Under the pieces are notes generated by a model. It did no database searches. It was not told the origin of the DNA and saw nothing but the letters and a program-made list of their open reading frames with translations. Below are positions 22,810 to 33,720 of a stretch of DNA of 64,000 nucleotides, piece after piece. Each line of letters starts with the position of its first letter. Position 1 is the first letter of the stretch. The position numbers were made by a program, and so were the translations under genes. Origin of the DNA: Sciurus carolinensis (Eukaryota; Chordata; Mammalia; Rodentia; Sciuridae); assembly GCF_902686445.1 (NCBI RefSeq), contig NC_062223.1:41138998-41202997 (forward strand), given 5' to 3'.

Positions 22810-23295
22810 AGCACCCCAGACTCACCCACCTTCATAGACTATATGGAGAGGCCACACTTAAGTGTTATGGCCAAAAGCTGAGCTTGTCTCAGCCAATAAT
22901 AGCCCACATCATCTGGCAGATGTGTGAGTAAAGATCTCTAGATGATGTGCCCTATGTACATGTATGATTGCACAAATGGTGTGACTCTACATTGTGTACA
23001 ACCAGGGAAGCAAAAAGTTGTACTCCATTTGTGTACAGGCAATCAATATGCATTCTGCTGTCATGTATAACTAAATAGAACAAATAAAAAATTTAAAAAA
23101 TAAAAAAAGATCTCCAAATGATTCCAAATTCTAGTCTTGGGTCTTAAATGTGCCATGGGAGAGAAAGAACCTGTCATCCCTGAGCCCTATCCAAATCCCT
23201 GACCCATGGAATCCATGAGTATGATAATATTGTTGGCTTCCCCATCAAATTTGGGGTGATTTGTTATGCAACAATAAATAACCTAAATAATTTTA
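22810..23295 (+). mobile_element. MLT1-like MaLR LTR, split by an L1 tail
   Basis: The 3' end 'atttggggtgatttgttatg' plus 'caacaataaataacc' matches the common MLT1 terminus, and the upstream GA-rich 'ccctatccaaatccctgacc' fits its internal part. The L1 3' end at 22947-23106 interrupts it, so the LTR is older than that L1. Confidence 0.6.
22947..23106 (+). mobile_element. 5'-truncated L1 3' end, about 160 bp
   Basis: Contains 'gtacatgtatgattgcacaa', 'caaccagggaagcaaaaagt', 'ctgctgtcatgtataactaa' and an A-rich tail. The target duplication 'aagatctctagatgat' (22931-22946) and 'aagatctccaaatgat' (23107-23122) differs at two positions, so the insertion is intermediate in age. It belongs to the 'gtacatgtatgatta' L1 3' UTR type. 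Confidence 0.92.
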
Positions 23296-23319
23296 AGTGT
23301 TAACCTCACTTTTTCATTT

Positions 23320-23410
23320 ACTCTTTCTATAAATATGCATTAAGTAACTAATACAGATTGTGTTAGGCACTGTAGATGAAGGGGATAAAGAGGAGACAGA
23401 TGTCATGACA
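23320..23410 (-). repeat. L2 3'-end relic
   Basis: 'taatacagattgtgttaggc' followed by 'actgtagatgaaggggataa' is a degraded reverse complement of the L2 terminus (...gtgctaggcactggggatac...). Confidence 0.5.
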
Positions 23411-23414
23411 GTAG

Positions 23415-24420
23415 GATACTTAGATAGAAGTCCTGCAGTAGGTGACATCAGTTGAGACCTTGGAACTGTTTTACGCTATCTCTTGCTTGAAATATATGGA
23501 ATATGTGGCCCACACTATGAGGGGCAGGGTTAGGACTAAGCCTCATGACTCTTATTTAATATTTTCTGCTGGTGACCTCTTCTAGTGAAGGGAACACCAC
23601 TCACATATAAAAGATATTTTTGCTATCCTATGCTAGAAATCATGAAAGCACAAGGTGTGTTCAAATTATTTTCTTTGCAGTGAAATTTCCAAAACTACTT
23701 AGAAGGAAAATAGTAATAGTTATAGCTAACATTTATTGAATAAACAAACATTCTACTCTTGTGAAAAGTAGGTTTGATATTGCTCACTGTGAAACTGTCA
23801 AAGAAGTATTGTAGTCATCGGAGGCAAAAACACATCAACACTAAGGGAGGGGTACAAATAAATGGAAAAGTAAATCTGAGAGACCCTGGGTCACCAATAG
23901 CAACCACTAGTCCACCCTCTGTACCACTCCATAGACTCACATCTTTTCATCCTATAATGTTTCTGGCAAGATGGTAGTCAGTCATAATATTATAGAAAAT
24001 AATTTAATAAGAGGGTGAATGATATGAACAGTAGTCTCCCTTACTGCAACTAATTCAGAAACCTTAGCTCCTATTTGTCATCTCCCTTTTCTACCCACCA
24101 TCCATTTAAGATTCTTTTCATCTTTAGTGAACACTTAAGGTAGGTGCTTGACAGATAGAATGACACAGACTTTCATTCCCAAAGGTTCAAAGTCCCTGGT
24201 CGCCCTGCATTTAATAAAATGTGATTATGGTAATAACCTATGTACAGTCAATACCAGGGAGGAGAATGCGGAATAAAAACATGTCAGTTCAATATTTTCA
24301 AGATTGTACTCTCATTACACTATTAAATTCCTAGCAATGAAACAAGGATGGGGAAAAATCAGCTCTCCTTCTTGCTTCTACAACTTTTGTTAGTAAACTT
24401 CTGTAACTTTCCTATACACT
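23415..24420. other. mostly unique DNA with a MIR fragment
   Basis: 23705-23745 ('agttatagctaacatttatt') is a small MIR-end fragment. The remainder shows nothing I can support. Confidence 0.4.
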
Positions 24421-24423
24421 ATC

Positions 24424-24629
24424 TGTTTTAGTCAGTTTTTGTTTTTGCTGCTGTGACCAGAAGACCTGACAAGAGCAACATAGAGAAGGGAAAATATATT
24501 TGGGGCTAATAGTTTCAGAGGTCTCAGTCCACAGAGAGTCATCCCCATTCCTCTGGGTGAGAGTTGAGGCAGGACATTATGGTGGAAGGGTGTGGCAAAG
24601 GAAAGTAGAGAGGTCACGGTGATTAGAAA

Positions 24630-24672
<43 letters not shown>

Positions 24673-24887
24673 TTCACTCATCAGGGAAAAAAATATGAAC
24701 CCCCAAAGTGTGTCCCCATGACCTACTTCTTCTAGTCACACCCTACTTGTGTATGGTTACCACCAGTTAATTCCTATCAATGGATTAATCCACTGATTAG
24801 GTTACAACACTCATAATCTAATTGCTTCACCTATGAAAATTCTTGCATTCTTGCACACATGAACTTTGGGGAGACTAAATCATAACA
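24424..24887 (-). mobile_element. solo MaLR LTR carrying a (GA)19 microsatellite
   Basis: Minus-strand copy of the MaLR family, running from 'tgttttagtcagtttttg' through 'gtttcagaggtctcagtcca', 'aatggattaatccactgatt' and 'attcttgcattcttgcacac' to 'actaaatcataaca'. A (GA)19 run at 24632-24669 is embedded, probably grown from a GA-rich spot inside the LTR. The short open frame across the run is an artefact. Confidence 0.85.
24632..24669. repeat. (GA)19 microsatellite
   Basis: Uninterrupted dinucleotide array inside the MaLR LTR. Confidence 0.97.
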
Positions 24888-24889
24888 GT

Positions 24890-26030
24890 ATACTACAGAA
24901 GGAGAATTAGAATTGTTCCATTTAATGTCCCAAGAGCATATATTTGAAGGCACAGGGAGTGGAAACCAGACATAACTTTAAAACTCTTGAAATAAATTAA
25001 CACAAGAAGATATGAGTTCTTTATTCCCTTCTGTTAATGTATATCATAAGGGAAAGGAACACCCTTAAAGCACTTCTTGCCTATGTATATAAACTTTTAA
25101 AAATTACTATTTCATTTAACTTTATGCCCAAAGTCAGGAAAAGCTAGGTAGATGGAAGCAAAATGACATTTATATCCTCTATCTTGTTTCCCCAAAACCA
25201 GAAAAATGAAAGAACTCATCATAAAATGGAGTTAAGGAAAAAGGCATTTGAGCTTGGTAAATTTCTGACTCAGATGTCTTTCAATTGCCAACCCAGAAAC
25301 CTTGCTATCTCATGATTAGTATAAGATACTATGTAGGTTAAATAAATAATCCACTGAAGAACTAGCAAATACCAATCTGAAACAGACACCAAGGTATATA
25401 TATAGTGGAAATGCACTGGAAGTTAAGACACCAAGATGAGACACAGTCACAGTGAAGTTATCTGATCTTATACAAACATAAGACCCCTTGGGATTTAGAC
25501 AATCCATTCTCCAGCTTCCCTGCAGGTTTTAATATTCGTTTTGTCTATGTACAGCTTCAGATCTATTTTATGATATAGGTATCTAGTTCCAGATACCTCT
25601 ATCTAAGCTGTCAATTCTTTAAAAGAACACGAATAATTATAAACAGTCCTAAGTTTCTAGGTGACTTCTGTGGAATTCTGTATCACTTTCAGACTAGAAT
25701 GTGAAGCAGAGCTTTAAAATCTATGATTTCTCTCATTAGAATTCTTAGGCTTTAAAATTGCCACACTTCTGTCACATGATAAGCACTTATTTTACTAGTG
25801 GATATAAAATCATCCCATGTTTTTGCTTGTGAGGAAGCGCCAATTGTTTTAATTGTGAGGAATCAGTCATATCCTCTACTTACATTGCCCTTCTCGATGT
25901 TTAGATTATTCTTTTATATGTATATTAAGTGGAAAAGACTATATCTAAAAAGTCTCTATTCCACAACAGGCTCAAATGGATCTATCATTCTTTAAAAGTA
26001 AAAAACGTCTAAGTAAATAAGCAAATGCGA
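24890..26030. other. unique DNA
   Basis: No element recognised. Confidence 0.4.
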
Positions 26031-26097
26031 AAGGAAGGAAGGAAGGAAGGAAGGAAGGAAGGAAGGAAGGAAGGAAGGAAGGAAGGAAGGAAGGAAA
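26031..26097. repeat. (GGAA)n tetranucleotide microsatellite
   Basis: About 16 perfect GGAA units. GGAA arrays are known binding platforms for ETS-family factors, but function is not implied here. Confidence 0.97.
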
Positions 26098-26309
26098 AAA
26101 GAAAACAGCTTAAAGATCATTCTGGTTCTCTAGCTGTCAGATGTAAAAGAGAATCAACATGATTGCTAAAATGTGGGCTTCCAGAATATTGCACTTGAGA
26201 TTCATGAACACATTCTCCCCTCTAATCATTCTCTTCAGTTGGCTCACTGCTGTTCTCACACAGGTCTCAGTTTAGACAGAGCTTCTCTCAGGAATTCTCT
26301 GAAGGCACC

Positions 26310-26560
26310 TTAATTTAGTCCAGTGGTTCTCAGTTGGGTTCGTACAATTCTCCCTCAAGGGAGACATGTTTAGTTGTCACCTGTAAGGCAAGGGTGCTGT
26401 TGGCATCCAGTGGGTAGAGGCCAAACACACTGCTAAGTATCCTGCACTGTCCAGGCCAGGCTTCCCAACAAAGATCATCTGTCTCAAACATCAGGAGGTC
26501 TTCTCTTGAGATACCCTCGTTGACCCTATCAAGCACCTGTCCTACTGCACTGTCTCAGCA
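26310..26560. mobile_element. hAT-type non-autonomous DNA transposon relic
   Basis: Starts 'ccagtggttctcagttgggt', then 'gagacatgtttagttgtcac', 'gttggcatccagtgggtaga', 'gctaagtatcctgcactgtc'. This is the classic MER-type hAT pattern with ends related to those of the oppositely oriented copy at 43585-43810. Confidence 0.6.
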
Positions 26561-26734
26561 GGGTTCATGCTCTAGGACGAGAGCGAGTCTTATATTCCAC
26601 TGCACGTTTCCTGGGTACCTGGAGGTCGTTAGGGAGATGGCAAAAATGAAATGACTGGTTCACTGAATGAAAAAAAATGATATTACTAATTATATACAGG
26701 GAAGAAATATGGTAATACCTTAGATTGTCTAGTT

Positions 26735-26890
26735 AAAATGTTTACAGTTTACGAAACATTATCATGCATAATCCGACAACACTACTAAGTATTACAGCAT
26801 ATATCGCTAAACCTCTTTTGAGAAAGAAGGTACCAATTCTCAGAGGAGTTAAGAGCCTTGGAAAATCTAAACGATAAAAAGTAATCCAGC
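26735..26890 (-). repeat. MIR-like relic
   Basis: 'tatcatgcataatccgacaa' and 'ccaattctcagaggagttaa' fit the reverse-strand MIR order but are heavily diverged. Confidence 0.4.
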
Positions 26891-27370
26891 CTTGGAAGTT
26901 TTTAACCAAGGCTTTACTGATTTCTGACATTTTTAGGCGCTGGAAATAACCACTTAGCTGTGGAGTGAAAGTCATGCTACCTTTCATCTTTCCAAAGAGG
27001 GAAGTTTTACCTTTGGGCAATCAGAACCCAATAAACCACTCAACTTCAGCTAACAAAAGCAAACAGGCGCCATTAAGAAAAAGGCAGTTACTGATTCTTA
27101 GAAGGGTTGGCCTAATAATACGGCACAATTATGGGTTAACGTGTCATTTAGCAATTCCCTTACAGGTAGCTTAAAGGCACTAGGGACGTATTTTAGGTAA
27201 TGATTAAAATAAACTAATCCTTGTTAAGCACCAGATCAGCCAGATTCTCTGCACATTTAGAAAATAGAAAACATAGAAGGTGGAACTCAAAAGAAGCCCA
27301 ACTCTACAATTGATTAAATGTATTTTGGTTGGTCCTTAACATCTATGCATGTACCTCCATGTATGCAACA
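26890..27370. other. unique DNA
   Basis: No element recognised. Confidence 0.4.
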
Positions 27371-27374
27371 TAAA

Positions 27375-27500
27375 GTGAGGATTAAAATAATAAACATTTC
27401 ACAGGATTGTTCAGAGGATAGAAAGTGCTCATATGCCTAAAGCACTTAGGACAATACCTGAACTGGGGCGAGTGTCCAGTAACTTGTATCTACTACCTAT
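27375..27500 (+). repeat. MIR SINE relic
   Basis: 'ggattgttcagaggata' plus 'taaagcacttaggacaatac' fits the MIR 3' half. Confidence 0.5.
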
Positions 27501-28020
27501 CTTTTGTCTCCTTCCTCCTCCTCCTCCTCTGCTTCTTCTGCATCATCATCTTCTTGTTCTTCAGTTTTGCCCACTTTTCCATGTTAAGAATGCTTCCTGG
27601 CATAAGCCACACCCATATGCTCTGTTTCTCTCCATCTATTTCAAATGTCTATTTAAAAATGTACATAACTACTTTGACTAATGTAGTTAAATGCCTACCA
27701 TGCTCCACCTGGCATCTTACTCAGCTTGACTTCTTACATGACAAACCAAACTCTTTAGGTTTCTTCACTTACACGCTGTAGGGTTTTGAGGGGGCTGCCT
27801 GCCAAAGTGCTCTCCTTTAACTACAGGGGGGGCCTCGCATCCAGGCTTGGCTCAGGAACCTTTTCTCCAGAACTCTGAATCTTGTTAAGAGAGATGCAAA
27901 GACCAAAACCAAACAAATTTTTAAAAAGTCTGAAATCTATTTGCTACAGTGACAACTAATGATGAGACTGTCAAAGAATCCATCTCTGCTACCCAACCTT
28001 TGGAAGCCAGCCTGGCTGTG
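27500..28020. other. unique DNA with a short pyrimidine tract
   Basis: (TCC)n/(TTC)n-like pyrimidine sequence occurs at 27505-27560; the rest is unassigned. The 118-aa open frame at 27425-27781 runs through the tract and shows no domain. Confidence 0.4.
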
Positions 28021-28024
28021 AATG

Positions 28025-28455
28025 GTTCCTAGGGCTGTCCTAGCAGAGCTCTACACACTGGGAAATGCACTGTCACTCAGTTGTGGAGACTGGGAGATCA
28101 GGGTGGAAGTATCAGCAGAATGGGCTCCCCCTAGGGAATCTCTCTCCTGGGCCTTCCTCTCCTGGCTTCTGGTGGCTTCCGGAAAACTTTGGATGCCTTG
28201 GCTCTTACAGGCAACACCTCCACCCCTACCTGGATGCTATGGTGTGTCTTCCTGTGTGCATCTCTTCACAAGGCACTTTCTTATGAGGACACCCGTCACA
28301 TCAATCAGGAGCCCACCCCACTTCAGTATGACCGCATCAAAATTTAAATCATTATTCTTCAATGATACTTTTCCCAAATAGTCATGTGCTGAGGCTCTGG
28401 GGGTTATGACTTCAACATGTGAATTATCAGGGGACCCAGTTCAACCCTCTGACTT
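28025..28455 (-). mobile_element. MLT1-like MaLR LTR
   Basis: The minus-strand MLT1 pattern is clear in sequence: 'ctacacactgggaaatgc', 'cttctggtggcttccggaaa', 'atgaggacacccgtcacatc', 'caggagcccaccccacttca', 'gggggttatgacttcaacat'. The 119-aa open frame at 28022-28381 lies wholly inside it and is not a gene. Confidence 0.75.
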
Positions 28456-28459
28456 ATTC

Positions 28460-30555
28460 CAAACCAAGCACTGTGACCATCACTATTTATTCTATGCACT
28501 ACTCAACTTTCTTCCATTCTTAAATTACTTGAAGTCCATTTCTGCTGCTTGCTACCAAATCATCCTAAGTACCCCAAGTTACACTGCAGATTAATTTAGT
28601 TCCAGTAAAGTTATTTTGCTGGTAGTTTATGATGTAAAATAAAACTGACATTCTTTACGTTTCTTAGAATTAGCTCCCATGATGAGGGGAAAAGACAGGA
28701 CCATTAAAAATGTAGCAAAAGGAAACAAAATTCTTCATGTTTAAGATTGAGGGAAAAAAATGGAAAATGACCCTTCTATCTAAAGAAGGCAATGATGTTG
28801 GGAAACTGTGTCATGGTCGTTGATAGACATTCAGATTAATGCAATGATTTTGGGGGGAAACATCATAGTGTCTTTCACAGTCTTTGAAGTACAACATTCA
28901 GTCTCACAAGTTCATGACTAGAAATCTATCCTACAGTAATACCTTGGCACATGCACAAAGATATTAATAAAGCATGTTCTTTGCTACTTTGAAAATAATG
29001 GTTACGATACTGTACAAACACCCATCATGTATACAAAAGCTGAATATTAGGTAGATTTATATGTAACATTATAAAAAGGTATTTTAGTTTTCAAACTAAA
29101 AAGCGGAGGAATGCTATATGTGACAATTTTCTATTATTTCAAAATTAAAAATCCGTAGGCATATGTACCCATGCATATGTATATACATATGTCTGGAGAA
29201 GGATCTGCAATAATAAACCAAACTATTAATAGTGCTTCCATGGCATATTGGAATTGATTGCAGAAATGCTCAGGGAGCCTATTGTATTTCTATTTATCTA
29301 TTTCTGTAATTATTTTATTTCACAAACCATGTGAATTACTTTGGCATAAAAAGCAGCATTCCTTATACTTAAATACTGTAAAGAGCTCTTTTAAAAGAAA
29401 TTCTCATTGACTACCTCTCCAGTCTTGACCTATATAAAATGCTAATCACAACATTATATAAATGTACACAAGCAAGAAACAGAGCAAGGCATTAACACAT
29501 TGAGCTAAATTAAATGTAAAACTAAAACTAAAATAAGGCTGCAAAAGAATGATGTTGTACTATCAATGCTGGTTTAACAGCACATGGAAGACATTGATTT
29601 GCACCACCCAGATCAACTCCAAGGAGCTGAAGACCAGCTGTGCTGTGTACAGGCGGCAGCAGGCTCCAGCTGTCCCTTCAAGATCTGCCAGAGCTGCAGC
29701 TTCCCGACCCAGGGTCATCCTTTCCTAAAGCAGACTACATCTGGACTAAACCAGGTGGGGCTAAGGGCCATCAGTACTTGCCCCAGAATATCCTGCCAGG
29801 CTGGGCAAAGCACTATTAATTTGGTTTACAGTTCATTTCTTCCATCCATTCCTGATCTCTTTCCATTTATTTCATATTGATCTCCAACTCAAGCTCTGTA
29901 TTTACAGAGCATTTAGTCTGCAACACAGTAAAATTAATAAGAGTCCATGATTGTACATTTTTCACGTCCCTAATACTAATATCAGGAATGGATATTTTCT
30001 TAACAGCACAAAACCGTACTAATAACATCAAGCCTACACTTGACCATCTCCAACTGGAGCCATGTATTAAACCTAAAGGCAAATTGGATGCTTAAGAATA
30101 TAATTCTTTTTCCCCAATTACTCAATAAGCTATGCAGTGATTAAAAGCTGCAGCAGCTCATATTCTCATTATGCAGAAAAGAGGAAATCTTTAATGAAAT
30201 ATTATAGTAGGGAAGATCCAGGACAAATGAAAACCCCTCAAAGCATAAACAATTTGGGTGAAAACACTGTACAAACAAGTAGTTATTTCAATGAGGCATT
30301 GTACCAACTACCAATTATTTCATAGAACACTGCATACAACATAGATGGAAATTCTGAAACACACCTCACAGTGTAATTATTCAAGCTGTTCAATAAATGT
30401 TTACGGCAAACTGGCAATTATTTCTTTAACAATGATGATACATTCAGAAGGAGTGTGCATAACCTGGGATGAATAGATATGCTGAAGTAAACCTGCACAT
30501 GTACCAGAGCCTAAGCTTCAAAGGCTTTTAAGAAAGTAAACACACATTAAAATGT
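28460..30555. other. long unique stretch with one GC-richer block
   Basis: Two kb without a recognised interspersed repeat. 29580-29830 is GC-richer than its surroundings and holds a 98-aa open frame (29584-29880) without a recognisable domain. It could be an old unrecognised repeat or a conserved segment. Confidence 0.4.
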
Positions 30556-30556
30556 A

Positions 30557-30589
30557 TGTGTGTGTGTGTGTGTGTGTATGTGTGTGTGC
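30557..30589. repeat. (TG)n microsatellite
   Basis: Interrupted TG array with a TATG variant. The long open frame beginning here simply reads through the repeat. Confidence 0.95.
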
Positions 30590-30599
30590 ACGCTGAACC

Positions 30600-30745
30600 A
30601 GCCCTTTCCCTTGTATTTATTCATTTCGTCAATTCATGCACTAAATCAAGGACATATGTGTCATTTAGTTTACTTGCTAAAGTGGGAAATACTTTAGAGC
30701 AAAGAGAAATTGCTTCTGTCCTCAAGTTTACAATCAGTGGGAAGA
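30600..30745 (-). repeat. L2 3'-end relic
   Basis: 'atttattcatttcgtcaatt' followed after a gap by 'gcttctgtcctcaagtttac' matches the degraded reverse complement of the L2 terminus. Confidence 0.5.
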
Positions 30746-30749
30746 GTGC

Positions 30750-31370
30750 CTTGTCCACCGAGAACTCACTACATTTCTGTGTGCTGCAAGAAGAGAAGAA
30801 ATTTGCCCCCGTCACTGTCTCCAACTTCACCCTGTCCTTCCTCCCCCTTGTCCACACAAGTCAAGGTCATTTTCTTTATTCTCAGCTCTCCAAACTTGTC
30901 CCTTGTCTTGGCTGGTTTCTCCTGCCTGCCATCTTCTCTCTCCCTGCAAGCGCTATCCAACATAAAGCCAGTAACAAGGTAGCTCATGAGCACTCAGAGA
31001 GTTTTTACCGATTTAAGATGTGCTGTAAGTGTCAAATAATCCCCAGATTTTGATATCTTTATACAACACATAATGTCAAAGAGACCCCTCGTCATTCATT
31101 AATACTATTATATGAGGAAATCATGTTTTGGAAAAAAACGGTTTCTGTAAAATGCATCATTAAAATCAACTTTATCTGTTTCTGAAAAATGTGATCACTA
31201 GAAAAATTAAAATCTTGAGTGTGACTTGTGTGATATGCGTTCAGGGTCACTCTGGTACTGAACATCCTGGCCTATTCATGCCTGTGTTTTCAGTCTGCTG
31301 TCACTGTCACCTCATCAAGACCACCATTCAAAAGAGCACACACCTCCCTCACCCACCCACTCTTATTTTC
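30750..31370. other. unique DNA
   Basis: No element recognised. Confidence 0.4.
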
Positions 31371-31376
31371 CCCCTT

Positions 31377-31880
31377 TTAATTTTTGTGTGTGTAAAAAGA
31401 TGTAACGTGAAATCTACTTTCATAGCAAAATTTTAAGTGTACAGCATAGCATCATTGTTAACTATGTGCACATTGTTGTGCAGCAGATCTCCAGAACTTT
31501 TTCATCTTGCAGGACTGAAATGTTACAGTCCTGAAACAGCAACTCCTCTTTCCTGTCTCCACCTCCCCTTCCCCAACCAGTTTCCAGCAGTTTCCATTCT
31601 ACTTTCTGCCTCTGTGAGTCCACTATATTAGATGCCTCATAAAAGTGGACTCATGCAGACTTCATCCTTCTGTAATAGGCTTATTCCACTTAACATAATC
31701 TCTTCATTTTCTTCATGTGTGTTGTTACTCGTGATAAGATGCATATCTTTTTTAAGGCTGAATAATATTCCACTGTATGTATTTGTACACAATGTACACA
31801 ATTTCTTTAGCACTCATTCAATGGATAGTCAGGCTGTTGCCACTTCTTGGTGTTAATAATACTGTGATAATCAGTCATGA
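31377..31880 (-). mobile_element. old L1, 3' segment (non-inverted part)
   Basis: Minus-strand L1 3' region: 'caaaattttaagtgtacagc', 'catctcca'-like phrases ('gatctccagaactttttcat'), 'cattctactttctgcctctg', 'taataggcttattccactta', 'ggctgaataatattccactg'. It is continuous with the inverted 5' segment (31883-31920 and 33123-33210) split by the younger L1. A weak target duplication 'cactcttattttc' / 'cactacttattc' lies at 31358 and 33208. Confidence 0.75.
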
Positions 31881-31882
31881 GA

Positions 31883-31920
31883 GCAAACAGTATGGCAGTT
31901 CTTCAGATATTAAAACTAGA
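31883..31920 (+). mobile_element. old L1, inverted 5' segment, left part
   Basis: 'agcaaacagtatggcagttc' is L1 ORF2 tail sequence in the orientation opposite to 31377-31880, and continues at 33123-33210 ('aactaccatttcatccagca', 'gatatttatccaaaagaatg', 'atatttgcac'). In the L1 consensus the inverted part ends exactly where the 31880 segment begins, which is the arrangement expected of twin priming. Confidence 0.7.
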
Positions 31921-33122
31921 TCTAACCCTGCACAAAATTCAACTCAAAATGGATCAAGGACCTAGGAATTAGACCAGAGACCCTGCACCAAATAGAAAAA
32001 AAAGTAGGTCCAAATCTTCATCATGTCAGCTTAGGACTAGACTTCCTTAATGAGACTCCCAAAGCACAAGAAATAAAATCAAGAATCAATAAATGGGATG
32101 AATTCAAACTAAAAAGCTTTTTCTCAACAAAGGAAACAATCAACAATGTGGAGAGAAAGCCTACAGAGTGGGAGAAAATCTTTATCACACGCACTTCAGA
32201 TAGAGCACTAATCTCCAGAATTTATAAAGTACTCAAAAATCTTTACAACAAAAATATAAATAACCCAATCAACAAATGGGCTCAGAAACCGAGCAGACAT
32301 TTCACAGTTTTACAAGCAATCAACGGATATATGAAAAATGTTCAACATCTCTAGTAATAAGAGAAATGCAAATCAAAACTACCCTAAGATTTCATCTCAC
32401 CTCATCTCAATTAAAATAGCTATACAAGCAACAATATGGGTTGGCGAGGATGTGAGGGAAAAGGTACACTCATACATTGCTGGTGGAACTGCAAATTGGT
32501 ACAGCCACTCTGGAAAGAAGTGGGGAGATTCCTTAGAAACCTTGGAATGGACCCACCATTTGACCCAGCTATCCCACTCCTTGGCCTATACCCAAAGGAC
32601 TTAAAATCAGCATACTACAGAGATACAGCCAAATCAATGTTCATTGCTGCTCAATTCACCATAGCCAGATTGTGGAACCAACCTAGATGTCCTTTAATTG
32701 ATGAACAGATTAAAAAAAAAGTAGTATATATACACAATGGAATATTACTCAGTCATAAAATAGAATAAAATTTTGGCATTTGCAGGTAAATGGATGAAGT
32801 TGGAGAATATCATGCTAATTGAGATAAGTCAATCTCAAAAAACCAAAGGTTGAATGATTTATCTGATAAGTGGATGATGATACATAATAGGGAGGATGGA
32901 GGGGGTAAGGGAAGAATGGAAGAAGGATGGACTTTGTAAAGGAAAATGAGGGGTGGGAAATGGGTAGGGGGAGGAAAGATAATGGAATGAGACAAACATC
33001 ATTACCCTATGTACAGGTATGATTACATAAACTTTGTGATTCTACTTCATGTACAACCAGAGAAATGAAAGTTGTACCCCATTTGTGTATAATGAATCAA
33101 TAAAGTTTTTAAAAATTAAAAA
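31921..33122 (+). mobile_element. younger 5'-truncated L1 nested in the old L1
   Basis: About 1.2 kb: C-terminal ORF2, then a G-rich 3' UTR and the tail 'gtacaggtatgattacataa ... aatgaatcaataaag'. It is flanked by 'aaaactaga' (31912-31920) and 'aatactaga' (33123-33131), a 9-bp target duplication with one mismatch. It sits inside the inverted 5' segment of the older L1, so it is the later event. No intact 5' UTR, ORF1 or endonuclease is present. Confidence 0.92.
32000..32768 (+). pseudogene. L1 ORF2 C-terminal region, disrupted
   Basis: This encodes the final part of an L1 ORF2 protein (an endonuclease plus reverse transcriptase in full-length L1) downstream of the catalytic RT. The frame at 32148-32354 gives 'TEWEKIFITRTSDRALISRI', and 32436-32768 gives '[14 protein letters not shown]' and '[14 protein letters not shown]', both typical of the C-terminal domain. 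Frameshifts and stops separate the pieces. In the C-terminal Cys/His cluster (C-x3-C-x7-H-x4-C in family members) the first cysteine position reads Gly while the later Cys, His and Cys are kept. The copy is non-functional. Confidence 0.9.
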
Positions 33123-33210
33123 AATACTAGAACTACCATTTCATCCAGCAATCCCAGTTCTGGATATTTATCCAAAAGAATGTAAATCAGGATCTTAAAT
33201 ATTTGCACAC
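33123..33210 (+). mobile_element. old L1, inverted 5' segment, right part
   Basis: Continuation of 31883-31920 after the younger L1: 'aactaccatttcatccagca', 'cccagttctggatatttatc', 'gtaaatcaggatcttaaata'. Confidence 0.75.
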
Positions 33211-33281
33211 TACTTATTCAATATTTTTTATTATTATTTGAAATTATTTTATTGATTTGCTTATTCACTTTTATATCATCT

Positions 33282-33410
33282 TTATCAGATTATAAACCCC
33301 TTTGAGAACAGAAATGTGAAATATCTTCCTTACCATTGAATCCACAGCGATTAATACAATGCTTGCCACTTAGTAGGTGTGAAATAATTGTTGAACAAGT
33401 GGATGAAGAT
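33282..33410 (+). repeat. L2 3'-end relic
   Basis: 'ccctttgagaacagaaatgt' followed by 'ccacttagtaggtgtgaaat' and 'aattgttgaacaagtggatg' mirrors the L2 terminus in order. Confidence 0.65.
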
Positions 33411-33539
33411 ACAATACAAGTCCAAGCGAAGGAATATCCCAGACTTCCTGAGAAGACAGAGTAGGGACCATTCAAGATTGATGGCGAATGGCTAGGCTCA
33501 CAAGTCAGAGGAGAGTTCATTCATCTTCCACCCCGTCAA

Positions 33540-33720
33540 CCATCGCTCTATCCATCTTTCCACCATTGATCCATTTACTCAGAAGGCATTTTTAAAGTAT
33601 TTCTGTTTCAGGCACTGCACTAATTGTCAAGAATGTACAGGATTGAATAAAATCAACCCAGCCCATACCATTGTGTAGCATACCATCAAGGTGAGAAAAC
33701 CAATGAGCATCGATAATCAC
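33540..33720 (-). repeat. L2 3'-end relic
   Basis: 'ggcactgcactaattgtcaa' and a decayed 'ccatcaaggtgag' end fit minus-strand L2. Confidence 0.45.

Noticed and set aside
28022..28381. 119-aa plus-strand open frame
   Set aside because: It lies entirely within a minus-strand MLT1-like LTR.
29584..29880. 98-aa open frame in a GC-richer block
   Set aside because: No domain, no splice context I trust, and no polyadenylation or retroposition signs. Kept only as a note in the unique-stretch entry.
30556..31053. 165-aa open frame, longest on the plus strand
   Set aside because: It starts inside a (TG)n microsatellite (Cys-Val repeats) and crosses an L2 relic. No domain or start context supports a gene.
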